Assembly (NCBI RefSeq): GCF_016859285.1
Contig: NC_053414.1
Location: 7,193,017 to 7,257,016, forward strand
Source of the DNA: Xiphias gladius
Lineage: Eukaryota > Chordata > Actinopteri > Istiophoriformes > Xiphiidae
Reading direction: 5' to 3'
Length of the DNA: 64,000 bases
The notes under the pieces are model-generated. The model did no database searches. It was given only the letters and a program-made list of their open reading frames with translations, and was not told the DNA's origin. The stretch's first letter is position 1; every line of letters starts with the position of its first letter. The position numbers and the translations under genes are program-made. This document shows positions 33,300 through 47,274 of this stretch, piece after piece.

Positions 33300-34052
33300 G
33301 TAACCGTGTAGAGACCTCAGCAGGCTGCTTATATACTACTTAATGCGATTAGCTGCACTTGACAGGTAGAAAACTGTAGTATAGTTGAATGATGCATGGT
33401 TTGGGGATTTTTATATCAAAAACTTGGACTACAGGCACGGTTCCCCCGACAGTTTGCTGGCTTTTAGCTCTGGTATCATGTCAAATTGATTCTGGATAGC
33501 CAGAAACTCGTGAGCAGCATGAATGGAGCCACTTGTTCGTGATTTAAACGAAGACCAGCTTAATTCATAGTCGTTTTTCATAGTTCCTAAAAGGTCTTGG
33601 AGTGTACAGGAAGCCGAGAGTTGACAGTTAACATGAGTTGTCAACTTATGCTTCAGCCCAACTGTAGGTAACGGTGGTATAATTAGCTTAACCTCAAAGG
33701 AAACTGTTTCTGAAAGTGCAGTTCGTTGCTCCACTTATCTGACCACAAATTGGAGACTTCCAGCAGCCATACTATGTAATGTCAGGCATATAACTCCTGT
33801 TGAAATTCTTGAGTGGTTATATTCTTCCCTGGGGATGAAATAAATCATTCATTAATGTTGACAATCTTACAGGCTGTGGTAGATCAAAAAGAGCTGCCAA
33901 AGAGGGCAGAGTTGAACATTTCTGCATATGCTGCCAAAACCAGGAGCTGCCAAGACACTTTTTTGTTTTGTTTTTATCAGTTAGAGTTCATAGAGACTGT
34001 GCTGTAGATGGTGTCGGTCTTCCCTAAGCTCTCTGTTTGATCTCAGCTGACA

Positions 34053-37000
34053 ATGCAGTTCCTTGGCCGGCTGTTGGACACAGTCTCCTCTGTGTCAACC
34101 CTCTTCACCAACCCCTACCGGGTCCGGGATGTGCCGCTCTCCGACTATGGTGGAGGAGGCAAAGTCTTGCTGAGAGAGGAGGGACGCATGGTCCTGTACA
34201 GAAACACCCAGTGCCAGTCATGGGACTGTCTGCTTATGTGCCCTGAGATGCCGACTATGGTTCTAAGGTCGGTATTGATCACATCAAGGAGTGGGAGAGA
34301 GGCTTAAATGTTCAGAGGTTAGCTGAAATGACTACATGTTGATTTTTGAGATGCATATGTTTGGTTGTTGACCACCTGCAGATTTGGTGCCTACTTTCAG
34401 CCTATAGCATCTCATTGTTTTAGTTTAGACCACTATCTACCTACACTATTACCTAAACATTAACATCATAATAATAACTAAATCAAAGCCCTTTATCTTG
34501 AGTGAGTCCGTGTCATCAGTCATTACGCCATAGATCTGAAAAGCAGGCTTAAGTAATGAAATTTGGACAGTTTCATGGTTTCCCAGAACTGAAACCAATT
34601 GCTTAATCTGTCGTGGGATAATGTTCTAGATGTAAGGATGGGGCTTTCCTCTAATGCAAACTTAATGATCCCTGCCCAGCCATAAAGGGAGAGATCTTTA
34701 AGAACTTACAGCATGCTAAAGTTACATTTAAAATTTACAACAGTTGTGCTAGTCAGCAAAGAATTGTTAAAGCTACTTTTAAAACGTGAGCATTCATGTA
34801 AGTGCCTCAGTGTCACAGCAACTAAAAACATTTGTTGGGTTGATGTAAAGGTTACAAAAGTTCATGAGTAAAGAGTAGCGAAACAAAACAGAAACCTTGA
34901 CAAGACAGCATCTTTAATTTACGTAAGTAAAAAGAAATTTAAAAAGTCTCATTCAAGGAACAAAAGGCACTTTTTGTAGTCAAGGGCCACAATGAACAAA
35001 CTTCTAAAATCAACAAAATATGTAATTTTACGCTGTGGCCAAACTGTTGCGTACAACTGGAGTTGCCTTTATATTCTTACTTATCTTATCTGTCACTTGT
35101 ACTGGTCTTACTGCATGCCTTTAGTTTTTGCCACCCATTTAGATTTCCTGTCATAGTTCTTGTAAAATTTGACAATGTAACCGCTGTACTGCCTGAACTA
35201 GGCTGTTTCAGGTGGCGTCAGAGGAGGATGCCATGAACTGGTTTCCACAGTTTGCCCTCAAGCTTCGCCCCTTCTATGAGACACTTCCTCTGAAGGCTGA
35301 GACCACCCAGCCAATTGTGGACTGCATCCGCAACCACCCGGACTGGAGCTCTGCCCACGTCGCCGTGGAGACAGGCCTGAGACAGTGTCTCAAACATAAC
35401 TATGTCCAGAGGTAAGACTGGATGCGTTGACTTTTGTTCAGTTGGCTTTGGTTTTGGTGGTTCAGGCAAGGACTGCAACTGACAATCATTTTCGATATCA
35501 GTTAATCATCCAGTTAATTCTTTAATCTATGAAATGTTAGAGATCACAATTATATAAAACCGAGAAAAGCAGCATATCCTTCACATTTGAGAAAGGTCAA
35601 CCGGTGAATTATAACAATGAATTGTTTCAGCAGTAGCTCTGGCTCGGGTCAGGTTTGCCCATGGATAAGTAAATGTCAACAAGTCATCAGTAAACAATGA
35701 AGAGAGGATTAGCCTATATTGCATAAGCTTGTTTTACAGAATCACTGATTGTGAGCCAGTCTGTATGAGAGTGCCAGCTAAATGCAAACAATGCAACAAA
35801 TACTATTGACTGTTCTTAATTGTTTTATGTTAACAGGGCTTTAAAACCCCTTACGGTGAATTTGAAGGTTTTATCCCGTTAGCTACAAATTATAGGACAG
35901 GACTCCTTCCATTTACCACACTATGTCATCTGTCAGTGCAGTATGATAATCAGTTAATAATTACTGGAAAGCTACTTGAGAGAGTTAATCCATCTCAATG
36001 GAAACATGCAATTGCTATATTTGTCGTCAAAATTTTGCAATAAGCCTCTGAGTTGGCATTGCACTGAAAAGCTTGCAGCTTGCCAAGTTTCAGGACTGGG
36101 ATGTTAGAATTACTTAGAGGCACAAACAAGAATAAATTTCATAAATGTAACTGCTTGACCTGCATTACCACACCATGGTAACATAACTTTGGCCAAAAAA
36201 AAAACAAAAGTCTCTCAAGCTGGATATCATACAGCACTGATATGATTGGAAACTCGTGGCTGCCTGGCAGGAAGGAAATTGTTTCAACACCTGCTTTATA
36301 CTATGGGAAATTAGATTAGTGGCCAAAACATGCAGAACTACCTGTATGATCCTACAATGCGCACAGCTGCAAGAACTTTAAATCCTCACAAAATACAGTT
36401 GGAGAATCAGTAAGCCACGCCACTCTGAAATCAACCCCTCATATTTCCTTCTCCAGTCAGATCAATGCTCGGGATGCATCGGGTCAGACGCCGCTGCATC
36501 TAGCGTGCGAGCGTGGTGACTCGGTGTGTGTGAAGGAGCTGCTGGAGGAAAGCCAGGCTCGCACTGACATCAAAGACCGCAACGGAGAGACGCCCATGCA
36601 CTATGCCGCCAAGCAGGATTCTCTTGCCATCATCCAGGTGAGCGCAAGTGAAGTCTCTGCTTCATGTGTACAGGTTGTACTGTAACCGTGTTGCTTTTTT
36701 CACGTCCTCTAAACTGTGTATTAATATTATTTTCCCTCCTTCCACCTTCTTCCCCCGTGTTGCCGTCCATCGTCTCCTCATCCAGGTCCTGTGTTCGCGG
36801 CTGTGCTCGGGGGTGAATGAGCTGAACAACAACGGGGAAACACCACTCCACGTGGCCTGCCGCCTGGGACGCGTGGAGGCCGTCAAAGCTCTGTTGGATG
36901 GTGGGGCCAAGTGCGATGTCATCGGCGGCATTGGCTACCCCATCCACAGTGCCATGAAGTACAGCGAGAAGGGGTTAGTATTGGAAAGGGTGAGGACGAT

Positions 37001-40000
37001 GATTTACAATGTAGTCGTTTTTTCTCTCTCCAGGTGTCTGTGGTGTAACTGCTGATAAACTTTTAAATTGTCTCTGTACATCGTAATCAGTCCATGCCCG
37101 TGTTGGAGCATTTCAAATGAATGTTTCTTAATGCTCATGGACAATCTAGAATGAACCGTTTAAGCTTTTTGTAGCTGCAGAACAGCGGGGTGAGCAGCAA
37201 GGGTGTCTCTGTTTTCCTCAATGACTCAAAGGAGCATATGGTTTTGAAGTAACAGTTTCCTCGGTTACCCTGCTGAGCTGCCTCTATTATACATAGACCT
37301 CTAATTGTAGATAAACGCCCATACTCCTATGAGTTTTTTGCAGTATGCCTACAGGATCTGGGTTTATTGACTTTGGGCAATATGTAACAGTAAAAATAAT
37401 CTATAAGAATACCTTTCAGAAAGTCTCATCCAGGTAACTCATAGTCTTTTAGAAAGGTTACCAAAGTTGTCAGTGTACAAAATATTTTAGAAAAAAGTTT
37501 CTTGAATCGTACTTTAGTTAATAATATAGTAAATAGTCCTCTTTCAATTTGTGTTTGCCTGTCAGCTGTGTGGAGGAGATCCTCAAAGCGGACCCAGGCC
37601 AGCTTCAGGCTGAAGACTCTGTGTATGGAGGGATGCCTCTCCACTGGGCCAAAACTGCTGAGGTGAAAAATATTACTTTGTGTGTTTTGTGGTTAGAAAT
37701 CCATAATGAGCTGTTCAAATGATGTATTTGCATTCTAGTGGTATATAGCCAGAGAGGTGAACATGTTGAAGCTTTGATGAAATATTAATGGAAGTTTGAC
37801 CGTTCATGACCTCTGTGAGCAAACAGTTGGAGAATGAGCAACACAGAGAAACCTTTAATCCTGCACAGCTCTCTGCGAGTGATGACTACCTGTGATTGGT
37901 GTTGCTCCGGGCGCTCTGGTCTGTGAAACCAAGACATCAGTGTTTGGAATTAGAAATGTGTCAAAGGGTGTCTATAAAGACCAACTCAATGTCTGCTGTT
38001 TAAAAAAAAAAAACCAAAAAACAAAACCTTGGTGTCTCTGTTTCAGATGTGTCGTATTCTGCTGGAGCGTGGCTGTGCTGTGAACTACCTCAGTAAGACC
38101 GGAGAGAGCGCCCTCCACATTTTGACCAAGAGAGGTCGCTTTGAGGCGGCCATGGTGTTGCTTACCCACGGAGCGAATGCCAACCTGAAGGGCCAGGATG
38201 GGAACACAGCCCTTCATCTAGCTATGAAGGTGTGTGTAAAAAGATATATCGGTAATTTTATCTTCCAGGTGAAAATAATAACCTCTTACTGAAAATCTGA
38301 ATTTTCATGAAATGGCTGAGAAATGTCGGAATGATTTTGCAAAGTGGTTGCAACACAGCATTAGCAACAGGGGAAAAACACAAACAAGATTACAGGAGTT
38401 TTAAAATGCTGGACACTTTGGAAATCAGGTTGCATCACACATATAGCACAAGGGTGACCTTTAAAGATCTGGTTTTCTTTAATGACCAGCATACTCACAC
38501 TACAAGATATTGTCTGTCTCTCTCACTTGATATAAGTTCTTACTGATATTTCTTGAACAGAAGGTTCTTTTGTTTGTTTTGCTTTATTCAAAGTTGCACA
38601 GCTAAGCTTTTTCTCAGCAGGAAAATTGTTTATCTTGTTTCAACTATGCATTGATGTAACTACTAAAAAATTTAAATGGACACACCACAAAGCTAAATTA
38701 CAACACCTTTTCAGTGTATTAAATGTCACAGATTGATAATATCTTAAGGAATATCTGAAGTTGGGTTTTTTTTCCCTTTATTGTCATCCTGCTGTTGAAA
38801 TGCATATGATTTTGAAAAAAATGTGTTATTATCTATCGTATCATTTGTGCAACACTGTGCTCATTAGATGGACCACATAGAGTTGATCAAAGCTCTGATT
38901 GTGTTTGGTGCTGATGTGGAGATCCACAACGACCTGGGAGAAACTCCTGGACTGATCGCTGCACGCACCAGCAAAGGTAAATGAGGCAGGAGGGATGGGA
39001 AAGAGAGCTTTTAGGGGAAGAGATGAGAGGCGCCGCGGCAAGGAGAGGCAAATTAGAAAAATAAGGAACATTAAGGAACTCTGAGTTTGAATAGTGAAGT
39101 GCAGTGATAAATTTACAGAACTCGAACTAACAAGCCTGTGTGATTTAGTTTGATGTAATGTAGTCTTATTTAAAAGCATATGTTCTGCTATCCATGGCAA
39201 AGCCTCTGCATGAAAATGGTTGGGTATGTAATGAATGATCTTGAAACTGTACAAAATCACAAATTTGAATCAACCCATAATCCCGTTTTACAGCTGCTGC
39301 AACTAATACAGTGTTTTTCTGACAGGTTAGATGGTTAGAGAGCTTTCAACGTGCCTTTTCTAAGGGGCAGTAAGCAGAATTACACTGCCATGTAGTGTAG
39401 GATAGGACTTGATTCCCAGAGACTAAGCCTCACATGCAAAATTCAAACATTACATGTTACAGCAAAGGAAAGAGGGAGGAAGCAGATAAAGAACTGTATG
39501 AAAACAAACTCACTAGTTGGTCCCTTAATTATGCTGTAGACCAAAATCTTAATTGTTGTACTTAACTACTGTTCGCATGTTCTCCTTCTCAACAGTAGAG
39601 GGAAGGGGTACAAGTGAGTGGCACTGGAAAATATTTCAGGCACCAAAGCTAAAAATCTTTGTACTTGCACCTTTGTCGGTGTAGTATTTGCATCATCCCG
39701 TCAGTTCAGAAATTGAGTTGAATCCACACCCTTTCTTACACAGTGCCAAAGATTAAAAACAATTAAATTCACAATCACAAATGGGGATTTACCACAAGAG
39801 CGTCCTATTGGAAAGGTGCAAAGGTGTTTCCGTTGACAAGCCAAATGTATAGTCTGTAGTGCAGTGAGAAAAAGAACATTGTTACTCCTGAGTTTGTCTT
39901 TCTATTGATGTAAGATTATTGCATGAGCATATTTGTATTTTGCACATAGAGATGATTGTGTTAGAACCACCTCTTGATTCTCTGAAGCAGAAATGGTGAT

Positions 40001-43000
40001 AAATTGAATTTGCTGTTATTTATTGATTGTTTTTTTTGGGTTTTTTTTTTTTTTTTTTTTGAAAATGCATGATGATGCTAACAGCTTGCTTATGTACTTG
40101 CCGTCTCTCTCTTCCTCTCTCTCTCTCTGTCTACTATATCTCTCTCTTTCTTCTTTCTCTCTGCTTTTTATGGTGTGTGCATGTCTAACATATTGACTTG
40201 CCTGCATGTGTGTGTGTTTGTGTTAACATGAAAGGTCCTAATAGAAAGATACTGCTGGACATGCTGTGTAGTGTAGGGGTCCAGCGTTGCCTCCCTCCCT
40301 CCCCCGGCAGTCCTCCCCCCATCTCCTACAAGGCCAGGCCTCAAGGCATAGGTAACACCAGCAACCCTCACCCTTACCTCTGGTTCACTTTTCTCTGTTT
40401 CAGACTTTCTTCAATGTAAATGTCTCCCTTTGAGTCATGAAGGAAGCAATTCTACTGGGAAGCGCTTCTATATTTTTACATAATTCTTTTTCTATTTATT
40501 GTATATCTTACAGTTTGGCAATGAAGCGGATTTTTCTCATCCAGTGAAACTTGTTTTTTGTGCTAATTTATAATCATCTTCACTCCCTAAAATACCAAAA
40601 ACCACATTTTAAAGATGGAGTTTAGGGTTTTTCCATATTCCAAAGAGTATAGAGTTTTTTATTTTTCATATTTAAGTGCTCTAGGGACAAAATAAAGTAT
40701 AACTTAAGCCAGATTAATGACCCAAAAAGATCAGATTTTTCTCTAAAATCTGAGCCACACGGTGTGATGTTATTTTGATGTAATAGCACTGACTGAAAAA
40801 AAGGATATGCGAGGAAGCAGCATTGCCCTGCTCCCAAAAAAATTTTATAAGCAACATACTGTGGAAGAGAGTGGTTTATGCTGATGGTAAAATGATGGTG
40901 ATAATAGTAGAAGTATAGTTTAATTATTTCTTACATTCTTTCAAACTTAACTCAGTTTGCCTAACTTTAATGAATAAACCAAATATCATTATATGAAAAT
41001 AAATATTTTTTTCCAAACAGACATTCATATTAAAATTCCCATGTGGCTTGTAGAGAACCCAGTGGTCCCTTTCATCTTCCATCGTTTTCCAATCAATACT
41101 CACCCCAAGTACTGGTATCATACCAATAGCTGTTGTGATTGGTTGACAGGGTTTGAGGACATCATGCATATGGGGGCCGCAATCGGTGCAATGAGCAGAG
41201 GCAAATCTGAAGTGGACGGCCCCAGAAGGGAGAAAAAGAAGTGAGTAAGGGATTGTACAAATATTATCCCGGGGGGATAATATGGCTGTAATAACTTTAT
41301 TCAGCAGCTCGTTATTTAAATATGAGAGTGGTTGTATTTTCTCTATTTTGTTAAATTTGCCATAAATACATCATTTTGAGATGTTAAGGGGACAATATTG
41401 CAGTTTTTTTTTTTTTTTTTTAAGATAAGGGGAGGTCCCTCTTGTATATTTTTGTCAGATTAAATATAAGATTTAGCCCCCCTCCCTATCACCGTAACTT
41501 TGTCTCAGTCCCTGAGAAACCTTAAACATTTTATCGGTATTTTTACATGAACATTGAAGATTTGGAGACAACAGAGCAGTCAGATTAGTGATTAGTGATT
41601 ACAATATGTGCTGTGAATTTTTTCCTCTCCTCTCCTGCAGGATGGACAGACTGCTGTGTCTGGACGGCGGAGGTATTAAGGGTCTCGTGTTGATCCAGAT
41701 GTTGATCGCCCTGGAGAAAGAAGCCGGTCGACCCACCAGAGAGCTCTTTGACTGGGTAGCCGGCACGAGCACTGGGGGCATCCTGGCCCTCGCTATAATC
41801 CACGGTTCGTGTGTTTCCTTTTACACTTCACGTTGTTTTTATAACGCAGCATCAAAACAATAATGGCGCTTCTTTTATATGCAGGTAAGTCCATGGAGTA
41901 CCTGCGCTGCTTATACTTTAGGATGAAGGAACAGGTGTTCAAGGGGTCACGACCCTACGAATCAGCACCGCTGGAGGACTTCCTGAAAAAAGAGTTTGGC
42001 GAGAACACCAAGATGACAGACGTCCGATACCCAAGGTAACTGTTCTCATCAAAATGTGTCCACTAGGCAATAGGCAGAAAAGGAAGAAAAATTGCTGAAA
42101 AAATGCTCTCCTCAGACATACTCACTAGCAAGTGGTAAAGTAGTGTAATGGTAGCTAGTCGATAGTGTAAGCCAGCACTATGGTACCACAAGAAATTATG
42201 CAAATAGAAAAACCAACACTCATAAAAACATTCCTGGAAGATTCAGTGTTCAGCCAATGAGTTCCCATAAAGCAGGCTTTATGTCTTTCTTGTGGTAATT
42301 TGTGATTTTTCCTTTGTTTCTGCTGTTGGAAAAATAACATCCACCAGCTTTAAATACGGTACTTATTCGCTGTGATTGGTCAGTTTGAGAAAAAAAAAAA
42401 ACATGCCAAGTACAGTGCCTTTGAAAATTTGAGCAGATTTCACCCTGGGGTGCCCCAAAAAGCCTCAGTGTTCTGGAAAAAATGACTCCACTGCTTAGAA
42501 ATGTCAGCAAGTAATCTCTGAACCCACTGAAGAAAAATTTTCAAAAGTAGCCAGATTCTGAAAATTAACAAATTTTTGTGTCATTTGGTGCAAAGGTTTT
42601 AAAGAGAATAACAAGTCCAAGATCTTTTTTTTTATGCAGCTGACTGGAAATTTACCTCTCCACTCTCTAACAATTACTCTTTTTTTCTTTCCCCTTACAT
42701 CTTTTTTTGTGTATAGGGTGATGGTGACCAGTGTTCTGGCCGACAGACATCCAGGCGAGCTGCACATTTTCAGGAACTATAACCCTCCCTCCATCCACAG
42801 AGAGCCCCCATATGCCACCACTGCCACATTCAAGCCCCTCACCATCCCACAAGGTAATTCAGAAATGGCCAGTTGTGTTTGTTGGCCCACTGCACTAGAC
42901 CACAGACGGTTGTATGGGAGGGAGAGTGGAGTGCATTCATACTACCACTGGATGGCGTCAAAGCAAGCAGTCTTCATAACCTACACTAAGTGACTTTAAA

Positions 43001-45549
43001 TTCAGTGATTAGGTTGTCTCAATACTAAAACTAGGCCTCAGTTCAATCAGGAAATGAAACCTAATAAGAAAAGCTCTGGGTGAATGCAAAACCTATATCT
43101 GTGTTCATATGTCACCATATCTATGAACAGCTGCACTTGTGCCCTGATGTTTGAGTGCCAGCCATGTTGTTGTTACAGGATGGGAGGATGAGGATGTGTT
43201 GATAGTAGGATACACAGAGGATCCACTCAGAAAGCGTAGGAAGGTGACCGATGAAGGTGTGTGGACGTATGCATGTGTGTCTGTGAGTGGGACACTACGA
43301 GCTTTTGAAAGGAACAGCTTCACAAAGAATTTAACTTTCACAGTCACAGTTTCAATACCTCACTAATTAAAATGAGTTCATGTTTGAATTACATCCTATA
43401 CAGACAACATACTTTTGAAGATTTTTAATGGCACAGCTGCGAGGAAAAATGCCTCAGTGCTCGGCCCTTTTCACCGTGGATGAATGTGTTTGTTTGCGGT
43501 GGTGCTGTTTGAAAAAAGCTGTCAATGGCATTCATTTTGTGAGTGTTACCATCTTATTGTGCAATATGGAGTCTAAAAATGTGTACCCACACTCCAAGTC
43601 TCCAATTTGTTTCCTTGTAGTCATACCCTTTTCCTCTTTTTATATCAGAACAACTCGTGTGGCGAGCTGCCCGCTCCAGCGGCGCTGCTCCCACCTACTT
43701 CCGACCAATGGGCCGCTTTCTGGATGGAGGGTTGCTGGCCAACAACCCGACACTGGACGCCATGTCAGAAATCCATCAATACAACAAAGCCTTAAAAGTG
43801 GAGGTAGGAAAAATGACAGCATTCTGTTTTTATTTCTTCCTTGGTCTTCCTTGGACTGCACCTTCAATCACTTACCCATATGGATTTTCAAAGTATTTAT
43901 TGATATTCATAGGTCATTTATTTATCTGTTCCCTCCCTCTTTAACTCTTCTTAACCCTCCTTCCTCTCAGGGCCACAAGGAGGAGATCAAGAAGTTGGGT
44001 ATAGTGGTCTCCCTTGGTACAGGTAAGCCACTTCACTGTGTCTGATCATAGCAAACAATGTTTTTCAAACAAATACAGATACACTGGCACTTTGAGATGA
44101 AGTTACACTTGCTTGAATGTCCGCTTCAGTATTCCATGACATTGTAAAATGTCAAAAATTTTGACTAATTAGCCTAATACAGTGCGTTTATCCAAGATGC
44201 TCTATAAATACCCTGAAATCACATTTTCCTGAGACGGGAGGCAGGAGTGTGAATTGCATCCTTAACTCATACTATGTTACTTAGTTATACCCACAGAGCA
44301 CAAGAAAACAAGAAAATTGTCAAAGCACATTGTGAATGAAATAACTTGAGATCACTGTCTCTGAGCAAAGCCCTTACTGTTTTTGCACTTGCGCTGTGTA
44401 TGTGCTCCTGCGTGTCTCCAGGTAAACCCCCTCAGGTGGTGGTGAGCTCTGTGGACGTTTTCCGGCCCTCCAATCCTCTGGAGCTGGCCAAGAGCTTTGT
44501 TGGAGCAAAGGAGCTGGGCAAGATGCTGGTGGACTGCGTGAGTACAGCTACAGCACCTTCTTCAATCTGCAGCACTTTTCTTCATATTTTGGACGTCTCT
44601 CTAATTATACAAAAATGGGTCTCTCTGACTGAACAGTGTACAGACTCTGATGGCTGTGCAGTGGACAGGGCCAGATCCTGGTGTGACATGATCGACACCA
44701 TCTATCACAGGTCTGCTGACTATGAACCTGCTACGCTTCGGTTCTTATGTACTGCCACCTCCGCTCTCTGTCTTTAATTCTTCATCTAATTAAGCCTGCC
44801 CTCATCCGTTTTCCTGACTAAACATCGGAATCACTCCATCTCCCCTTTGGCTCACTTCTCTTTGTCTCTCACACACTCACACTTTCCTCCTGCAGTGTAT
44901 CAAATAATTAGGACGTGTTGCATTAGGAAGTGATTACTGCAGAGAGCAAACATTGAGGTGCTATAGCTGACATTAGTTCAAATACGAGCAAATGTTTCAT
45001 AGTTGCCAGAAGAGGTTGGGAGCACAGAACAGCAGTCAAATGTGAGCGTGTCAGTCCTCTGGACTAATGTTAACGCACTAATTCAGAAAACCTATTTGGG
45101 AATCGGAGATCCACTTGTCTGCTATGCACCTGGCTCAGAGAAGATATGACTGCAGCTTTATCACATCATAGACTGTTAAACTTGTACTAGTTGTTTCATT
45201 CTCAGTGCCATTAAGTTCAGTTTAACCAAATTAAAAGTGCGTAAATCCTTTTATTCAAACACGATTCTACGGGCTTGCATACATTTAATTTTGTTCTTCT
45301 TATCTTTAGTATTTGTCTCATTTGCAATCACCTGTTATGGTCTATTAACTTTAAAGTACCTTGAAACTCTTAACAAATCACTGTGTTCATTGTCTTTTGT
45401 GCAGATTGAGCCCCCAGCTGTCACAGGAGGTGATGCTGGATGAGGTGAGTGACGCGGTACTGGTGAACATGCTGTGGGAAACCCAGATGTACCTATATGA
45501 GAAGAGAGAGATCCTCCAATCCCTAGCAAATTTGCTACTGGACAACTGA
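34053..45549 (+). CDS. pla2g6: 85/88-kDa calcium-independent phospholipase A2 beta (group VI), complete coding region
   Basis: Hydrolyses the sn-2 ester of membrane phospholipids; acts in cytosol, mitochondria and ER in lipid remodelling. Coding exons: 34053-34271, 35212-35411, 36457-36637, 36786-36973, 37566-37662, 38047-38229, 38868-38976, 40235-40351, 41150-41240, 41641-41804, 41885-42035, 42717-42853, 43649-43803, 43971-44022, 44422-44537, 44637-44710 and 45405-45549. All phases agree, giving 792 residues (human 752 or 806). The N-terminus [18 protein letters not shown] matches human MQFFGRLVNTFSGVTNLF. Ankyrin repeats fill about residues 140-400 ([28 protein letters not shown]). A Pro-rich linker follows ([11 protein letters not shown]). 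The patatin domain has DGGGIKG (470-476), the lipase motif GTSTG with Ser505, and catalytic Asp638 in [11 protein letters not shown]. The C-terminus has [14 protein letters not shown] and the end of the calmodulin-responsive region. A candidate extra in-frame exon is at 43179-43256. Intron 2 carries a dispersed repeat. Confidence 0.96.
35466..35645 (+). repeat. Dispersed teleost repeat in pla2g6 intron
   Basis: ACTGCAACTGACAATCATTT, ATCAGTTAATCATCCAGTTA and CTATGAAATGTTAGA follow the order of a very common fish repeat that begins with GGCTGCAACTAACGATTA in other genomes (from memory). A similar but poorer copy may be at 3541-3635. Confidence 0.5.
43179..43256 (+). CDS. pla2g6: Candidate in-frame cassette exon of pla2g6 (26 codons)
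   Basis: Between the exons ending at 42853 (phase 1) and starting at 43649, a segment with acceptor TTGTTGTTACAG and donor GAAG/GTGTGT is open in the required frame. It enters and leaves in phase 1, so including it adds 26 residues without a frameshift. The peptide is first acidic (WEDEDV) then basic (RKRRKV). It would fall just before [12 protein letters not shown] in the patatin domain, between the active Ser and Asp. Human PLA2G6 has nothing at this place that I recall. It may be alternatively spliced, lineage-specific or a chance match. Confidence 0.45.
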
Positions 45550-46510
45550 AAGCACAAGAAAATCACAAGCAGAGGCCGCGAAGATGGGACTATGAGAGCA
45601 GAAGTGATGGCCTATATGAGATCAAAGGGGAGGCCCGTGAGTGGAGTCAGAGACAAGAGTGGTTGGACGAGGCGTTGATACGAGACGTATTGCAAGTAAT
45701 GTAGCATCATGTGACCTTATCACTGAACTTCTCATTATCGTGGTTTATCACGTTTACTGTTGTATATAAACCAGTGAGTGTAGAGTCTACCTTCGTGAGT
45801 ATGTGAATACAGGGTAAATGTACCAAGAAATGGTATCACTCAAATCAAACAAAAAGTAGCACACACTGATTGTGGTAGTGTCAGCTAATGGTGGTTTTTC
45901 CCCTCTCCATAGTGTTTGGTAACAAATAGAGTCAGAGCATGTTCGAATCCAATTCTTATTGGTTGCGATAAAACGAAAACACTCCTCGTCATCCTTTAAA
46001 GTAGCTTAAAAGACTTTCAGTATACAGGCATTTTGCATGAGGCTGTATGATCGAAGCGACCCTGCAGTGCCACTGCAAAATCTGCATTATACTGTAGGGC
46101 TTGGATGATGGATGGTGGTAAAAAGTTCTGCCTTATGTGTCTGGGACCCAAATTTGTACTGTATCCTTTCCTATCACCACATTTTCATGCCTTTGTAAGT
46201 TATTTATACTGACTTTAAACCCAATATTTAACCTCACATGCACTGATAACTTGCTTGCACAATTTGAAGTGTCTCATCCTACTGATGTATTGTAAATGAG
46301 TCTTGGGCACATATTTAACTTACTGTTACAACGGAACTGGAAACTAGACTTGAATTATCAACTTACTTGAAAGACAAAGAAACTGAAGACTCACTGCTAC
46401 TTGCACAACGTAAACTTGAGGAAACGAATTATTTAATATGTTTTTTGTATCTGGATTAATTACTGAAGTGTATACTGGTCTGGTAATAAACTATATTAAT
46501 ATTTACTTAA
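45550..46510 (+). other. pla2g6: 3'UTR of pla2g6
   Basis: Follows the TGA at 45547-45549. It contains AATAAA at 46485-46490 in GGTAATAAACTATATTAA, about 940 bases after the stop, with T-rich sequence before and no other strong signal in between. Confidence 0.7.
46485..46490 (+). terminator. pla2g6: Poly(A) signal of pla2g6
   Basis: Canonical AATAAA hexamer in an A/T-rich setting. Cleavage is expected about 10-30 bases later. Confidence 0.65.
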
Positions 46511-47274
46511 GATGTATCCATGAGTGATTTGCTGCTTTTGTTGCTGCAGTCATGCACTTGCTTAAAACCTCTGGTTTGTAGTTTAATGCAGCTTGAGTCT
46601 GATACTTGAGTCTGTTTCTAAGAAAATGAGTACAAGTGACCAAAAAATGTCTGGGATTTTTTTTGGCTCCTTTCCAGTCAGGACCTACCGCCCTGTCAGT
46701 ATGACTCAATGTTGTGCAAGGGGTTTGTTGAAATTTCTTCTTTAGAAGGAGGAATTTTAGAAGTTACTCTCTTCAGACATGTTGTAAGTTACAGTAGTAG
46801 TTAAATCTGTATGCAGAGACGTCATGCGGGACACACTCGTAGCCATTCCAGTGTACAGTGAACCAGTTGATGCTTGAAATGGGATGTTCTGCTGAGCAGG
46901 GGCAGATCCACTGATGAGCCTTTTAAGGCAACGTGCTCGGTTCTTGTCCCCAAAGACCTTTATCAGACGTTTTCATTGGCAAACAGCTGGAATGATTTAT
47001 ACTTCCTGCATTTCTATGCTAATCAATGAATAATGATAGTATACTTTGTTAGAATTTATATCTAATAACATCTTTTATCTTTTTCTTCTACTTTTACATA
47101 AATAAATGTGCAATCCACTGGATTTTTCAGTCATTCAACAGTTTTCTACAATTTGACACATACACGTGAATGACATATAGTATCATATTTATGTTTTATT
47201 ATGTTTGTTTGTTTATCTTTGTTTTTTTTTCTCACAGTTTAAAATGATCATTATTTTATATTATTCTTTATTAA

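Noticed and set aside
43428-44045. Single 205-codon ORF in pla2g6
   Set aside because: It reads through introns and runs out of frame with the patatin-domain exons at 43649-43803 and 43971-44022, which have clear homology and proper splice sites.
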